DNA of 7,536 nt from Rubrivivax sp. (GTDB taxonomy: Bacteria > Pseudomonadota > Gammaproteobacteria > Burkholderiales > Burkholderiaceae_C): contig JAIXSD010000095.1 of NCBI GenBank assembly GCA_027484885.1, forward strand, positions 1-7,536, read 5' to 3'. Below the pieces are notes generated by a model. That model searched no databases and had not been told where the DNA came from. It saw only the letters and a program-made list of their open reading frames with translations. The translations under genes and the position numbers were made by a program. Below are positions 1-5,989 of this stretch, in pieces; positions within the stretch are counted from its first letter, which is position 1; the number at the start of each line of letters is the position of its first letter.

Positions 1-951
1 GCGCGGCTGCTCAGCTTTCGCGCCGCGGCTGAAGAGCTGCACCTGACCCAATCGGCCATCAGCCGCCAGATCCGATCGCTCGAGGACGAGATCGGCTGCA
101 CCTTGTTCCTGCGCGGCACTCGCTTTGTGGAGCTGAGCGCGGACGGCGCCGTGCTGCGCCACCAGGTCCTGCCCCTGCTGGAGCGACTGGACCAGACGGT
201 GCGCCAGATCCGCCAGTCACGCGGCCGGCGCGTGGTCAATGTGACGACCTTCGCCTCCTTCGCCTCGCTCTGGCTGATCCCGCGGCTGGAAGCCTTCCAG
301 CGCGAGCATCCGGACATCGACATCCGCGTCTCGGCCAACGATGTGCTGATCGACCTGGACGACAGCGAGTTCGACGTGGCCCTGCGCTACATCTCTAAAG
401 AGCAAACCCCACCCAGTGCCGAGCGGCTGTTTGGCGAGACCCTGACCCCGGCCATCGGCCGCTGGGCCGCCGAACGCGCCGCGGCCGGCGAAGCGCCTCC
501 CCTGCGCCAGCCGGCCGATCTGGCCGCCTACAGCCTGGCCGAGGAAGACGACTCGCGCGCCAGCACCGAATACCTGGGTTGGCGCCGCTGGTTGCGCAGC
601 CATGGCGTGGGCGAGCTGCAGCCGCGCCGCTGGATGTACCTCAACTTCACCTACCAGCAGGTGCAAGCGGCCCTGGCCGGGCAGGCGGTGGCGCTGGCGC
701 GCGTGGCCCTGGTCAGCGAACAGCTGCAGCGCGGCGATCTGGTCGAGCCCTTCGGTCCGGCGGGCCGCATGAGCAGCCCCATCTCCTACTGGCAGCTGCA
801 GTCACGCCACAGCCGCGAGCGCACCGAAGTGCGCCAGTTCTGCGACTGGATCAGCGCGCAGGCGGCGCAGACGCGGGCGGACATTGGCGAGGCGGATACA
901 CCGACCGATACCGTGGCCGATACCGCGACCGATACCCCGGCCGAAGCCTGA
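1..951 (+). CDS. LysR-family transcriptional regulator, GcvA-like, 5' end cut by window
   Basis: This is a DNA-binding regulator of the LysR type, open from the first base in frame 1, so the true start lies upstream. By family comparison about 18-20 N-terminal residues are missing. The first ~35 codons give a typical winged helix-turn-helix, with the motif LTQSAISRQIRSLEDEIG followed by LFLRG and LSADG. The effector-binding domain follows, with FASFASLWLIPRLEAF and HPDIDIRVS, which resemble the GcvA/AmpR branch. The visible part is 316 codons, so the full protein would be about 335 residues against a usual 295-310. The excess is mainly a low-complexity C-terminal tail made by a 12-bp tandem repeat. 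LysR regulators often control a divergent neighbour, but the gene to the left is outside the window. The gene to the right is convergent, so it is not an obvious target. Family assignment is firm; effector and target genes are unknown. Confidence 0.93.
   Translation, partial: ARLLSFRAAAEELHLTQSAISRQIRSLEDEIGCTLFLRGTRFVELSADGAVLRHQVLPLLERLDQTVRQIRQSRGRRVVNVTTFASFASLWLIPRLEAFQREHPDIDIRVSANDVLIDLDDSEFDVALRYISKEQTPPSAERLFGETLTPAIGRWAAERAAAGEAPPLRQPADLAAYSLAEEDDSRASTEYLGWRRWLRSHGVGELQPRRWMYLNFTYQQVQAALAGQAVALARVALVSEQLQRGDLVEPFGPAGRMSSPISYWQLQSRHSRERTEVRQFCDWISAQAAQTRADIGEADTPTDTVADTATDTPAEA
891..938 (+). repeat. 12-bp tandem repeat, four copies, encoding an xDTx tail
   Basis: Four head-to-tail units of 12 bp are seen: ggcggatacacc, gaccgataccgt, ggccgataccgc and gaccgatacccc. 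The next 12 bp begin ggccga and then diverge. Because the unit is a multiple of three, it encodes the tetrapeptides ADTP, TDTV, ADTA and TDTP at the end of the LysR protein, followed by AEA and the stop. Copy number could change without breaking the frame. The repeat lies outside the conserved LysR fold and is probably a disordered tail. Confidence 0.85.
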
Positions 952-957
952 GGCCGG

Positions 958-1860
958 CTACAGCCGGGCCCAGGATGCCGTCTTGGCATTGAAGAAGCCC
1001 GACTGCGTGTAGGCCTTGCGCACCACGCCTTGCTGCAGCAGGCGCTGCAGGCCGATGTCCAGCGCGCTTCGCAGGCCGAAGCCTTGCGGGTGCTCGCGCG
1101 CCAGCAGGTAGTGGCGCGTGCCGCGCAGGCTGATCTTGAGGCCGGGGATGGGCACCAAGCGCACCTTGCCCACGGTCAGCGAGAGATCGGGCGTGGCCTG
1201 GAAGGGCGCCAGCAGCAGATCGGCCCGCCCCGCCTCGATCATGCGCGGCATCAGCTCCCAGTTGGTGACATGCTGGCGCCGGTGGATGCCCAACTGCTCC
1301 AGCGTCGCCCAGTCGACCACCCAGTTGCGGTTGGACAGCACGCTCAAGGCCTGCACATCGGCCAGGCTGCGCGCGCTCATGGCGCGACGGTTGCTCTCGA
1401 CGGTGTACAGCCCGGCCTCGAACTCCCCCATCTGCACCATGGGCCGGCTCAGCATCACGGCCGGGCCAGCGCCAGCAATGTCCTGCTCCCAGTAGGTGGT
1501 GGCACTGCAAATCAGGCGGCCGGAGCTGATCTCACGCAAGAGGCGCTCGCCCGAGGGCATGTCCACAAACTCCAGCGGCTGGGCCCAGCCGCCCAAGGCC
1601 AAAGCCTGGTGCAGCAGCACCACCTCGACCACATCGCGGCGCGAGTGCGGGCCGGAGAAATCGCTCAGGCTCAGGGGGTCACGGCGGTTCAGAAACCGGC
1701 CGTAGTCAACCATCACATCGGCCGGCACCGCGGCCTGGATGGCGCCCGGCACCGCCTCAACCGCACGAGCCCAGGATGCCGGCAGCGCCGCCGCAGACAG
1801 GGCCGACAGTGCGCGGCCGAGGCAGCTGCGGCGACTCAACGCGTCCATCGGCGCGTCCAT
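958..1860 (-). CDS. Periplasmic solute-binding-like protein (bacterial extracellular solute-binding family 3 fold), orphan
   Basis: The protein is about 300 residues and probably exported. From the ATG at 1860 the N-terminus has a twin arginine at 10-11 (SRRSCLGR), an Ala/Leu-rich hydrophobic stretch and a likely signal peptidase I site ARA before Val34. This suits a Tat-type leader, although a Sec leader is possible. The body resembles type II periplasmic binding proteins in length and in features such as the TYWEQDIA and GLYTVESN segments and the late QSGFF. The match is by general pattern, not by a diagnostic motif. A GTG at 1872 gives four more residues. I prefer the ATG because GGAG at 1872-1875 lies 11 nt before it. 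The gene follows the cyclo-ligase gene by 25 bp on the same strand, so the two are probably co-transcribed. No permease or ATPase gene is visible nearby. It may serve a sensor or a distant transporter, and the ligand is unknown. Confidence 0.75.
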   Translation of the reverse strand: MDAPMDALSRRSCLGRALSALSAAALPASWARAVEAVPGAIQAAVPADVMVDYGRFLNRRDPLSLSDFSGPHSRRDVVEVVLLHQALALGGWAQPLEFVDMPSGERLLREISSGRLICSATTYWEQDIAGAGPAVMLSRPMVQMGEFEAGLYTVESNRRAMSARSLADVQALSVLSNRNWVVDWATLEQLGIHRRQHVTNWELMPRMIEAGRADLLLAPFQATPDLSLTVGKVRLVPIPGLKISLRGTRHYLLAREHPQGFGLRSALDIGLQRLLQQGVVRKAYTQSGFFNAKTASWARL

Positions 1861-1885
1861 CAGCGTGCGCACTCCGTCATGCCGC

Positions 1886-2566
1886 TCAAGGCGAAATCAC
1901 CTCGCGCTCGGTCAGCACCAGGGTCAAGGCCTGGTCATGCGCCTCGACGGCAAAGGACGCTTCGCCCAGGCTCCAGGCCAGGCCGATGCTGGTGACGCCC
2001 GGGTGGGCGGCCAGCCAGCGGTCGTAATAGCCGCCGCCATAGCCCAGGCGATAGCCCTCACGGGTGAAGCCCACGCAGGGCACCAGCACCACATCGGGCA
2101 CGACCACGCCGCCCTTGCTGCTGGGGATGCCGCACTCGTCCAGCAGCGCCGGCGCCGGGCCGTCGAGCGGGCCATCCCAGCGGCGGTAGTCCATGCGGCG
2201 CGGCGATTTGTTGGCGTAAGGCAGAGCGAACTGCAAAGGCTCGGCCGGGCCCTCATCGTCCAACTCATCATCCTCTTCGTCAGCTTCAGTGTCGGCCTCA
2301 GAGGCCAACATGGCGGCCAGATTCAGCAGATGCGGGGCCGGGTTGAACTCGCCGTCCAGCGGCCAGTAGATGCCCAGACACTGCGGCGCCAGCTGGCGCA
2401 GCAGCTCGCGCAACTGCTGGCCGAGGGCGGCGCTGGCGGCATGGGCGGCCGGCGTGGCCAGCCAGGCGCTGCGCTGGGCCAACAATTGCGCGCGCAGGGC
2501 CGGCCGCTCGTGCGACAGTGTGGTGTGGCTGGGTACAGAAGACGAAGCCGGTGTGGGGTTGCTCAT
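1886..2566 (-). CDS. ygfA: 5-formyltetrahydrofolate cyclo-ligase (5,10-methenyltetrahydrofolate synthetase)
   Basis: This cytoplasmic enzyme uses ATP to convert 5-formyltetrahydrofolate to 5,10-methenyltetrahydrofolate, returning the storage or inhibitory folate to the one-carbon pool. The diagnostic glycine-rich signature RLGYGGGYYDR is at residues 173-183, preceded by VPCVGFTREGY. The earlier conserved blocks are an Arg-rich N-terminal helix (RPALRAQLLAQR), YWPLDGEFNPAPHL at 67-80, and FALPY near 113. The ATG at 2566 has a very good ribosome binding site, GAGGAG, 8 nt upstream. Length is 226 residues against a usual 180-200. The excess is a Ser/Thr/Pro-rich start and an acidic insertion at residues 90-106 between the conserved E-x-N block and the FALPY strand. 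The gene is the first of a leftward pair with the solute-binding-like gene and is divergent from slt. Confidence 0.95.
   Translation of the reverse strand: MSNPTPASSSVPSHTTLSHERPALRAQLLAQRSAWLATPAAHAASAALGQQLRELLRQLAPQCLGIYWPLDGEFNPAPHLLNLAAMLASEADTEADEEDDELDDEGPAEPLQFALPYANKSPRRMDYRRWDGPLDGPAPALLDECGIPSSKGGVVVPDVVLVPCVGFTREGYRLGYGGGYYDRWLAAHPGVTSIGLAWSLGEASFAVEAHDQALTLVLTEREVISP
2249..2299 (-). other. Acidic low-complexity insertion within the cyclo-ligase
   Basis: Residues 90-106 of the cyclo-ligase hold 11 Asp or Glu out of 17 (EADTEADEEDDELDDEG), with no Lys or Arg. The segment falls between two conserved blocks of the family, so it is probably a surface loop extension. The reading frame is intact on both sides. 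Confidence 0.7.
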
Positions 2567-2735
2567 GTGCGGGGCTCCTCAGGCCAGCGATGCCATCCGG
2601 CCCGCCTGAATCGTTGAGATGGCAGCAAAAAAGACCGAAGAAAGCAGTGGGACCATGTTCTTGGCAGTATATGAAGCAGACGCCCGGCCTCAGGCTGGGG
2701 AAGCCCCCGATCGCCGGGCGCAAGGCGCACGTCAG
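2567..2735. other. Divergent intergenic/leader region with inverted repeats; possible structured RNA on the minus strand
   Basis: This stretch lies between the cyclo-ligase start and the hydrophobic signal-peptide codons of slt. Read in the slt frame it has weak codon bias: 15 of 27 codons end in G or C between 2655 and 2735, against a large majority in the rest of slt. It looks largely non-coding. It holds an inverted repeat TGCCATC/GATGGCA (2591-2597 with 2618-2624), a strong hairpin at 2681-2720, and an A6 run at 2627-2632 that is a T6 run on the minus strand. TATACT on the minus strand (2666-2671) resembles a -10 box but has no good -35 partner. Promoters for both divergent genes should lie here, but I cannot place them confidently. 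A 6S-like RNA is considered under findings. Confidence 0.4.
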
Positions 2736-4829
2736 TTGACCCTGGTGCTGGCCCTTGCGCTGGCCGGCTGGCTGGCGATGACTGGCATGCCGGCCCGGGC
2801 GCAAACTGCGGTCACAGCCGGCGCCAGTGCCAACCCCGAGCTGATCCTCGACGCGCAAGACGCGCTGCGCCAGAAAAACCGCGCCCGGCTCTCGGCCCTG
2901 AGCGCAGCGGCACAAGAGCTCAAACACCCGCTCGCGCCCTGGGTCGATTACTGGCAGATCGGCCAGCGCCTGACTGAGGCCACCCAGCCCGAGCTGGACG
3001 CCTTCTACGCCCGCTGGCCCGGCACCTACGTCGAAGACCGGCTGCGCAACGACTGGCTGCTGGAACTGGGCCGCCGCCGCGACTGGAAGAACTTCGCCAA
3101 CGATCACAGCCGCTACCAGATGCGCGACGACCGCGAGGTCGCCTGCTACGCCCTGCTGGCCGATCATTTCAACGGCCGGCCGGTGGCGCGCGATGCCGCA
3201 CGCGCCGCCTGGCTGGCCCAGCGTGAAGCCGGCGAAGGCTGCGGCCTGCTGGCCAGCACCTGGCTGGACAACAAGCAGTTCAGCCAGGCCGACATCTGGC
3301 TCAAGCTGCGCCTCTCGGTCGAGTCGCTCAAGCTGCCGGCCGCGCGCCAAGCGGCCAGCCTGCTGGGCAAGCCGGTGGAGCTGGCCCTCAAGGACATCCT
3401 CGACAACCCCACGCGCTACATGGCGCGCAAGGCACGCGGCGGCCCGCGCCTGCACACCGAGCTGGTGACCCTGGGCCTGATGCGCCTGGCCGCCGCCGAC
3501 CCGAGCGCCGCCGCAGAAAGCTTGAGCAAGCGCTGGGAGCGCGAGCTGCCGCACGATCTGCAGGCCTGGGCCTGGGCCCAGGTGGGCCGCCAAGCGGCCT
3601 TCAAGCTGCAACCCGAGGCCAGCGAGTACTTCGAGCGTGCGCTCAAGCTGCAAGGCCGGCACACGCCCGAGTGGAGCGAAGAAACCCGCGCCTGGATCGT
3701 GCGCGCCGCCCTGCGCAGCGGCCGCTGGACCCAGGCCTTGCAAGGCCTGGATCTGCTGACCGGCGCCGACGAAGGCCAGCGCGAAGGCCGTGAAGCCCGC
3801 GAAGCGCGCCAGGCCCGTGAGCTGCGCGAAGCCCGCGATCTGCCGCCCTGGCCCTACTGGCGCGCCCGCGCCCTGCTGGCCACCGCCGCCCCGGGCGCGG
3901 CCGGCGAGGCCCAGCGCGAGGACGCCCGCAAGCTGCTGCGCACCATCGCCGAGGCGCCGCAAGCCGGCCTGCACTACTACGGCCGCCTGGCCGCCGAAGA
4001 GCTGGGGCTCACGCCCACGCTGCCGGCCGCACCCAGCCCCCTGAGCCCGGCCGAGCGCAGCCAGGCGCAGGCCCATGCGGGCTTGAACCGCGCCCTGCTG
4101 CTGATCAACGCAGGCCTGCGCAGCGAAGGCAACCGCGAATGGAACTTCTCCCTGCGCGGCCTGAACGACCGCGAGCTGCGCGCCGCCGCCCAGCTGGCCT
4201 GCGAGCGCGAGCTCTGGGACCGCTGCATCAACAGCAGCGACCGCAGCCGCCAGGAGTTCGACCTCGCCCAGCGCTTCCCCACGCCCTTTCGCAATGCCTT
4301 GCTCAGCCAGGCTCGCGAGGCCGGCCTGGACCCGGCCTTCGTCTACGGCCTGATCCGCCAGGAGTCGCGCTTCATCGCCGATGCCCGCTCCGCCGTGGGT
4401 GCCTCGGGCCTGATGCAGGTGATGCCCGCCACGGCGCGCTGGACGGCGAAGAAGGCTGGCCTCAGCTACAGCCCCGAGCTGATGAAGACGCAGGACTTCA
4501 ATCTGCGCATCGGCACGCACTACCTGAAGCTGGTGCTCGATGACTTCGGCGGCTCCTACGCCATGGCCGCGGCCGCTTACAACGCCGGCCCGGGCCGCCC
4601 ACGCCGCTGGCGCGATGGCCCTGTGCTGGAGGCGGCCATCTGGGCCGAGAACGTGCCTTTTTTGGAAACCCGCGACTATGTGAAAAAAGTGCTGACCAAC
4701 AGCGCCGTCTACGCCCAGCTGCTGGGCCTGGGCCCCGAGGCTAGCAGCCTCAAAGCCCGCCTGGGCCGCAGCATCGGCCCGCGCAGCGCAGGCACCGACA
4801 TCGTCCCCGAGGAGCAGCCCCTGCCATGA
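2655..4829 (+). CDS. slt: Soluble lytic murein transglycosylase (Slt70-like, GH23)
   Basis: This periplasmic enzyme cleaves the MurNAc-GlcNAc bond of peptidoglycan non-hydrolytically, forming 1,6-anhydro-MurNAc ends. Counting from the ATG at 2655 (724 residues), a hydrophobic signal segment spans about 28-42 with a likely cleavage ARA before Gln50. A long alpha-helical superhelix of TPR-like helices follows to about residue 545. The C-terminal catalytic domain has the catalytic Glu570 in IRQESRF, then GASGLMQVMPATA (GLMQ 585-588) and AAYNAGPGR (641-645 AYNAG), the standard family 1 transglycosylase motifs. Start choice is uncertain. An ATG at 2619 would add 12 residues. TTG at 2736, with AAGG 10 nt upstream, would remove 27, but it leaves no positive charge before the hydrophobic core. 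The stop overlaps the next gene by 4 bp (ATGA), implying translational coupling. An Arg/Glu-rich insertion lies at 3771-3839. Confidence 0.93.
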   Translation: MFLAVYEADARPQAGEAPDRRAQGARQLTLVLALALAGWLAMTGMPARAQTAVTAGASANPELILDAQDALRQKNRARLSALSAAAQELKHPLAPWVDYWQIGQRLTEATQPELDAFYARWPGTYVEDRLRNDWLLELGRRRDWKNFANDHSRYQMRDDREVACYALLADHFNGRPVARDAARAAWLAQREAGEGCGLLASTWLDNKQFSQADIWLKLRLSVESLKLPAARQAASLLGKPVELALKDILDNPTRYMARKARGGPRLHTELVTLGLMRLAAADPSAAAESLSKRWERELPHDLQAWAWAQVGRQAAFKLQPEASEYFERALKLQGRHTPEWSEETRAWIVRAALRSGRWTQALQGLDLLTGADEGQREGREAREARQARELREARDLPPWPYWRARALLATAAPGAAGEAQREDARKLLRTIAEAPQAGLHYYGRLAAEELGLTPTLPAAPSPLSPAERSQAQAHAGLNRALLLINAGLRSEGNREWNFSLRGLNDRELRAAAQLACERELWDRCINSSDRSRQEFDLAQRFPTPFRNALLSQAREAGLDPAFVYGLIRQESRFIADARSAVGASGLMQVMPATARWTAKKAGLSYSPELMKTQDFNLRIGTHYLKLVLDDFGGSYAMAAAAYNAGPGRPRRWRDGPVLEAAIWAENVPFLETRDYVKKVLTNSAVYAQLLGLGPEASSLKARLGRSIGPRSAGTDIVPEEQPLP
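2681..2720. repeat. Perfect 8-bp inverted repeat with inner GGGG/CCCC stem
   Basis: CGCCCGGC at 2681-2688 is exactly complementary to GCCGGGCG at 2713-2720. Within the loop, GGGG at 2697-2700 can pair with CCCC at 2705-2708 around AAGC. No T run follows on either strand, so it is not a classical intrinsic terminator. It could be an arm of a structured RNA or a leader hairpin upstream of slt. Confidence 0.6.
3771..3839 (+). other. Arg/Glu-rich low-complexity segment within Slt
   Basis: Twenty-three codons encode a run of repeated GRE, ARE and ARQ triplets (for example EGREAREARQARELREARD). The DNA shows imperfect repeats of gaagcccgc type. It lies in the helical superhelix domain just before PPWPYWRARAL, a conserved helix region, and would form a highly charged helix or linker. 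It probably arose by local duplication. Confidence 0.6.
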
Positions 4830-5845
4830 GCATCATCGCCATCGATTCCAGCACCCCATCCATCCTGATTTTGGGTGGCAGCGGCTTCGTCGGCCGCGCC
4901 CTCTGCGAGCAGCTGGTGCAGGCGCACGGCGGCCGTGCCCGCATCACCGTACCGACGCGCCGCCTGGGCCATGCACCGGGCCTGCAGGCCATCCAGAGCC
5001 TGCCCGGGCTGACCGTGCTGCAGGCCGATGTGCACCGGCCTGAAACCCTGCAAGCCCTGGTGGCCGGCCATGAGGTGGTGGTCAATCTGATCGCCATCCT
5101 GCAGGGCAGCGAGGCCCAGTTCCAGCGCAACCATGTGCAGCTGCCGCGCCAGATCGCGGCCGCCTGCCGAGCGGCCGGCGTGCGCCGCCTGATCCACGTC
5201 AGCGCCCTCGGCGTGGGCGCCACGGTCGACGGGCAGACCGAGGGCCCATCGCGTTATCTGCGCTCCAAGGCCGGGGGCGAGGCGGTGCTGCAGACCTCGC
5301 CCGAGCTGGACCTCAGCATCCTGCGCCCCTCGGTGGTGTTCGGCGCGGGCGATCGCTTTGTCAATCTCTTCGCCAAGCTGCAGGCCCTGTTCCCGCTGAT
5401 GCCGCTGGCCGGCGCCGAGGCACGTTTTCAGCCGGTCTGGGTCGAGGATGTGGCCGCCGCCATCCGCCGCTGCATCGCCGACCCGGCCACGATTGGCCTG
5501 ACCTACGAGATCGCCGGCCCCGAGGTGCTGAGCCTGGCCGAGATCGTGCGCCGGGCCGGCCGCTGGAGCGGCCACCCGCGCCCCATCCTGCCCCTGCCCG
5601 CGCCCCTGGCCTGGGCGCAGGCGCTGATGATGGAGCTGATGCCGGGCGAGCCCCTGATGTCACGCGACAACCTGGGCTCGATGCGCGTACCCAATGTGGC
5701 GGGCGCCGCGGGCCCGGCCCTGCCCGGCCTGGCCGAGCTGGGCATCGCGCCCAGCGCCATGGCGGCCGTGGCGCCCGACTATCTGCGCCCCGAGCAACAA
5801 GGCTGCGGGCGCCTGGATGCCTGGCGCATGAAGGCGGGGCGCTAG
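4826..5845 (+). CDS. NDUFA9-like atypical short-chain dehydrogenase (NAD(P)-binding Rossmann protein)
   Basis: The protein is 339 residues with an N-terminal dinucleotide-binding glycine motif GGSGFVG at 17-23, an acidic Asp68 in the QADVHRPETL strand end, VSALG with Ser126, and YLRSK with Tyr144 and Lys148, which fits the SDR Y-x-x-x-K pattern. The later LRPSVVFGAGDRFVN and PVWVEDVAAAI blocks are typical of the NDUFA9/NmrA-like branch of atypical SDRs. In mitochondria NDUFA9 is a complex I accessory subunit. Bacterial homologues sit outside nuo operons and their substrate is not established, so no electron-transport role should be assumed. The start ATG at 4826 overlaps the slt stop (ATGA). 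The C-terminal 40 residues are Pro/Ala-rich and less conserved in type. Family assignment is strong; function is uncertain. Confidence 0.9.
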   Translation: MSIIAIDSSTPSILILGGSGFVGRALCEQLVQAHGGRARITVPTRRLGHAPGLQAIQSLPGLTVLQADVHRPETLQALVAGHEVVVNLIAILQGSEAQFQRNHVQLPRQIAAACRAAGVRRLIHVSALGVGATVDGQTEGPSRYLRSKAGGEAVLQTSPELDLSILRPSVVFGAGDRFVNLFAKLQALFPLMPLAGAEARFQPVWVEDVAAAIRRCIADPATIGLTYEIAGPEVLSLAEIVRRAGRWSGHPRPILPLPAPLAWAQALMMELMPGEPLMSRDNLGSMRVPNVAGAAGPALPGLAELGIAPSAMAAVAPDYLRPEQQGCGRLDAWRMKAGR

Positions 5846-5989
5846 CGGAAGGCGCTGGATTGATTGATGCGCAAGGCGCATCAAGCCCATGCATGAATAT
5901 CAGCGGCCTGCCTTTCAGTTTCAGCGGCCCGGCTCGCTAAGCTGAGCGCTCTTCGCAAGCCCATCCGACAGTCAGAAAGTACCCACCCC
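5846..5989. promoter_or_regulatory. Intergenic region between NDUFA9-like and GST-like genes
   Basis: This 144-bp gap is the only sizeable one among the four rightward genes, so a promoter for gst and cca could lie here. I see the hairpin at 5864-5884 and an 8-bp direct repeat CAGCGGCC at 5901-5908 and 5922-5929, 21 bp apart start to start. The spacing is about two helical turns, which could suit a regulator site. No convincing -35/-10 pair was found. The purine run AGAAAG at 5974-5979 is the only, weak, ribosome-binding candidate before the GST ATG. Confidence 0.35.
5864..5884 (+). terminator. Perfect 9-bp hairpin after the NDUFA9-like gene; terminator-like but lacking a T run
   Basis: TTGATGCGC at 5864-5872 pairs perfectly with GCGCATCAA at 5876-5884 around an AAG loop, starting 18 bp after the stop codon. 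The sequence after it (gcccatgcat) has no T tract, so it is not a full intrinsic terminator. It may protect the 3' end of the slt transcript, weaken read-through, or act with Rho. Confidence 0.4.

Noticed and set aside
1030..2617. Plus-strand open frames opposite the solute-binding and cyclo-ligase genes (1030-1995, 1739-2617)
   Set aside because: These are compositional shadows: His/Gln/Arg/Ala-rich translations with no domain signals, antisense to recognisable genes.
2622..2640. T6 run on the minus strand as an intrinsic terminator
   Set aside because: No GC-rich stem immediately precedes it. The nearby CTTCGG/CCGAAG match is only the two strands of one site, not a hairpin.
2666..2671. TATACT on the minus strand as a -10 promoter element
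   Set aside because: At 16-18 bp spacing the -35 position reads CCTGAG or similar, which does not resemble TTGACA, so it is too weak to annotate.
2298..4520. Very long open frame on the minus strand opposite slt (740 codons)
   Set aside because: It is antisense to a gene with catalytic motifs. Its translation is Gly/Ala/Gln-rich low complexity with no family features, as expected from strong G/C third-position bias.
4709..5575. Minus-strand open frame of 288 codons opposite the NDUFA9-like gene
   Set aside because: It is antisense to a clear Rossmann protein, with no recognisable motif or ribosome binding site.
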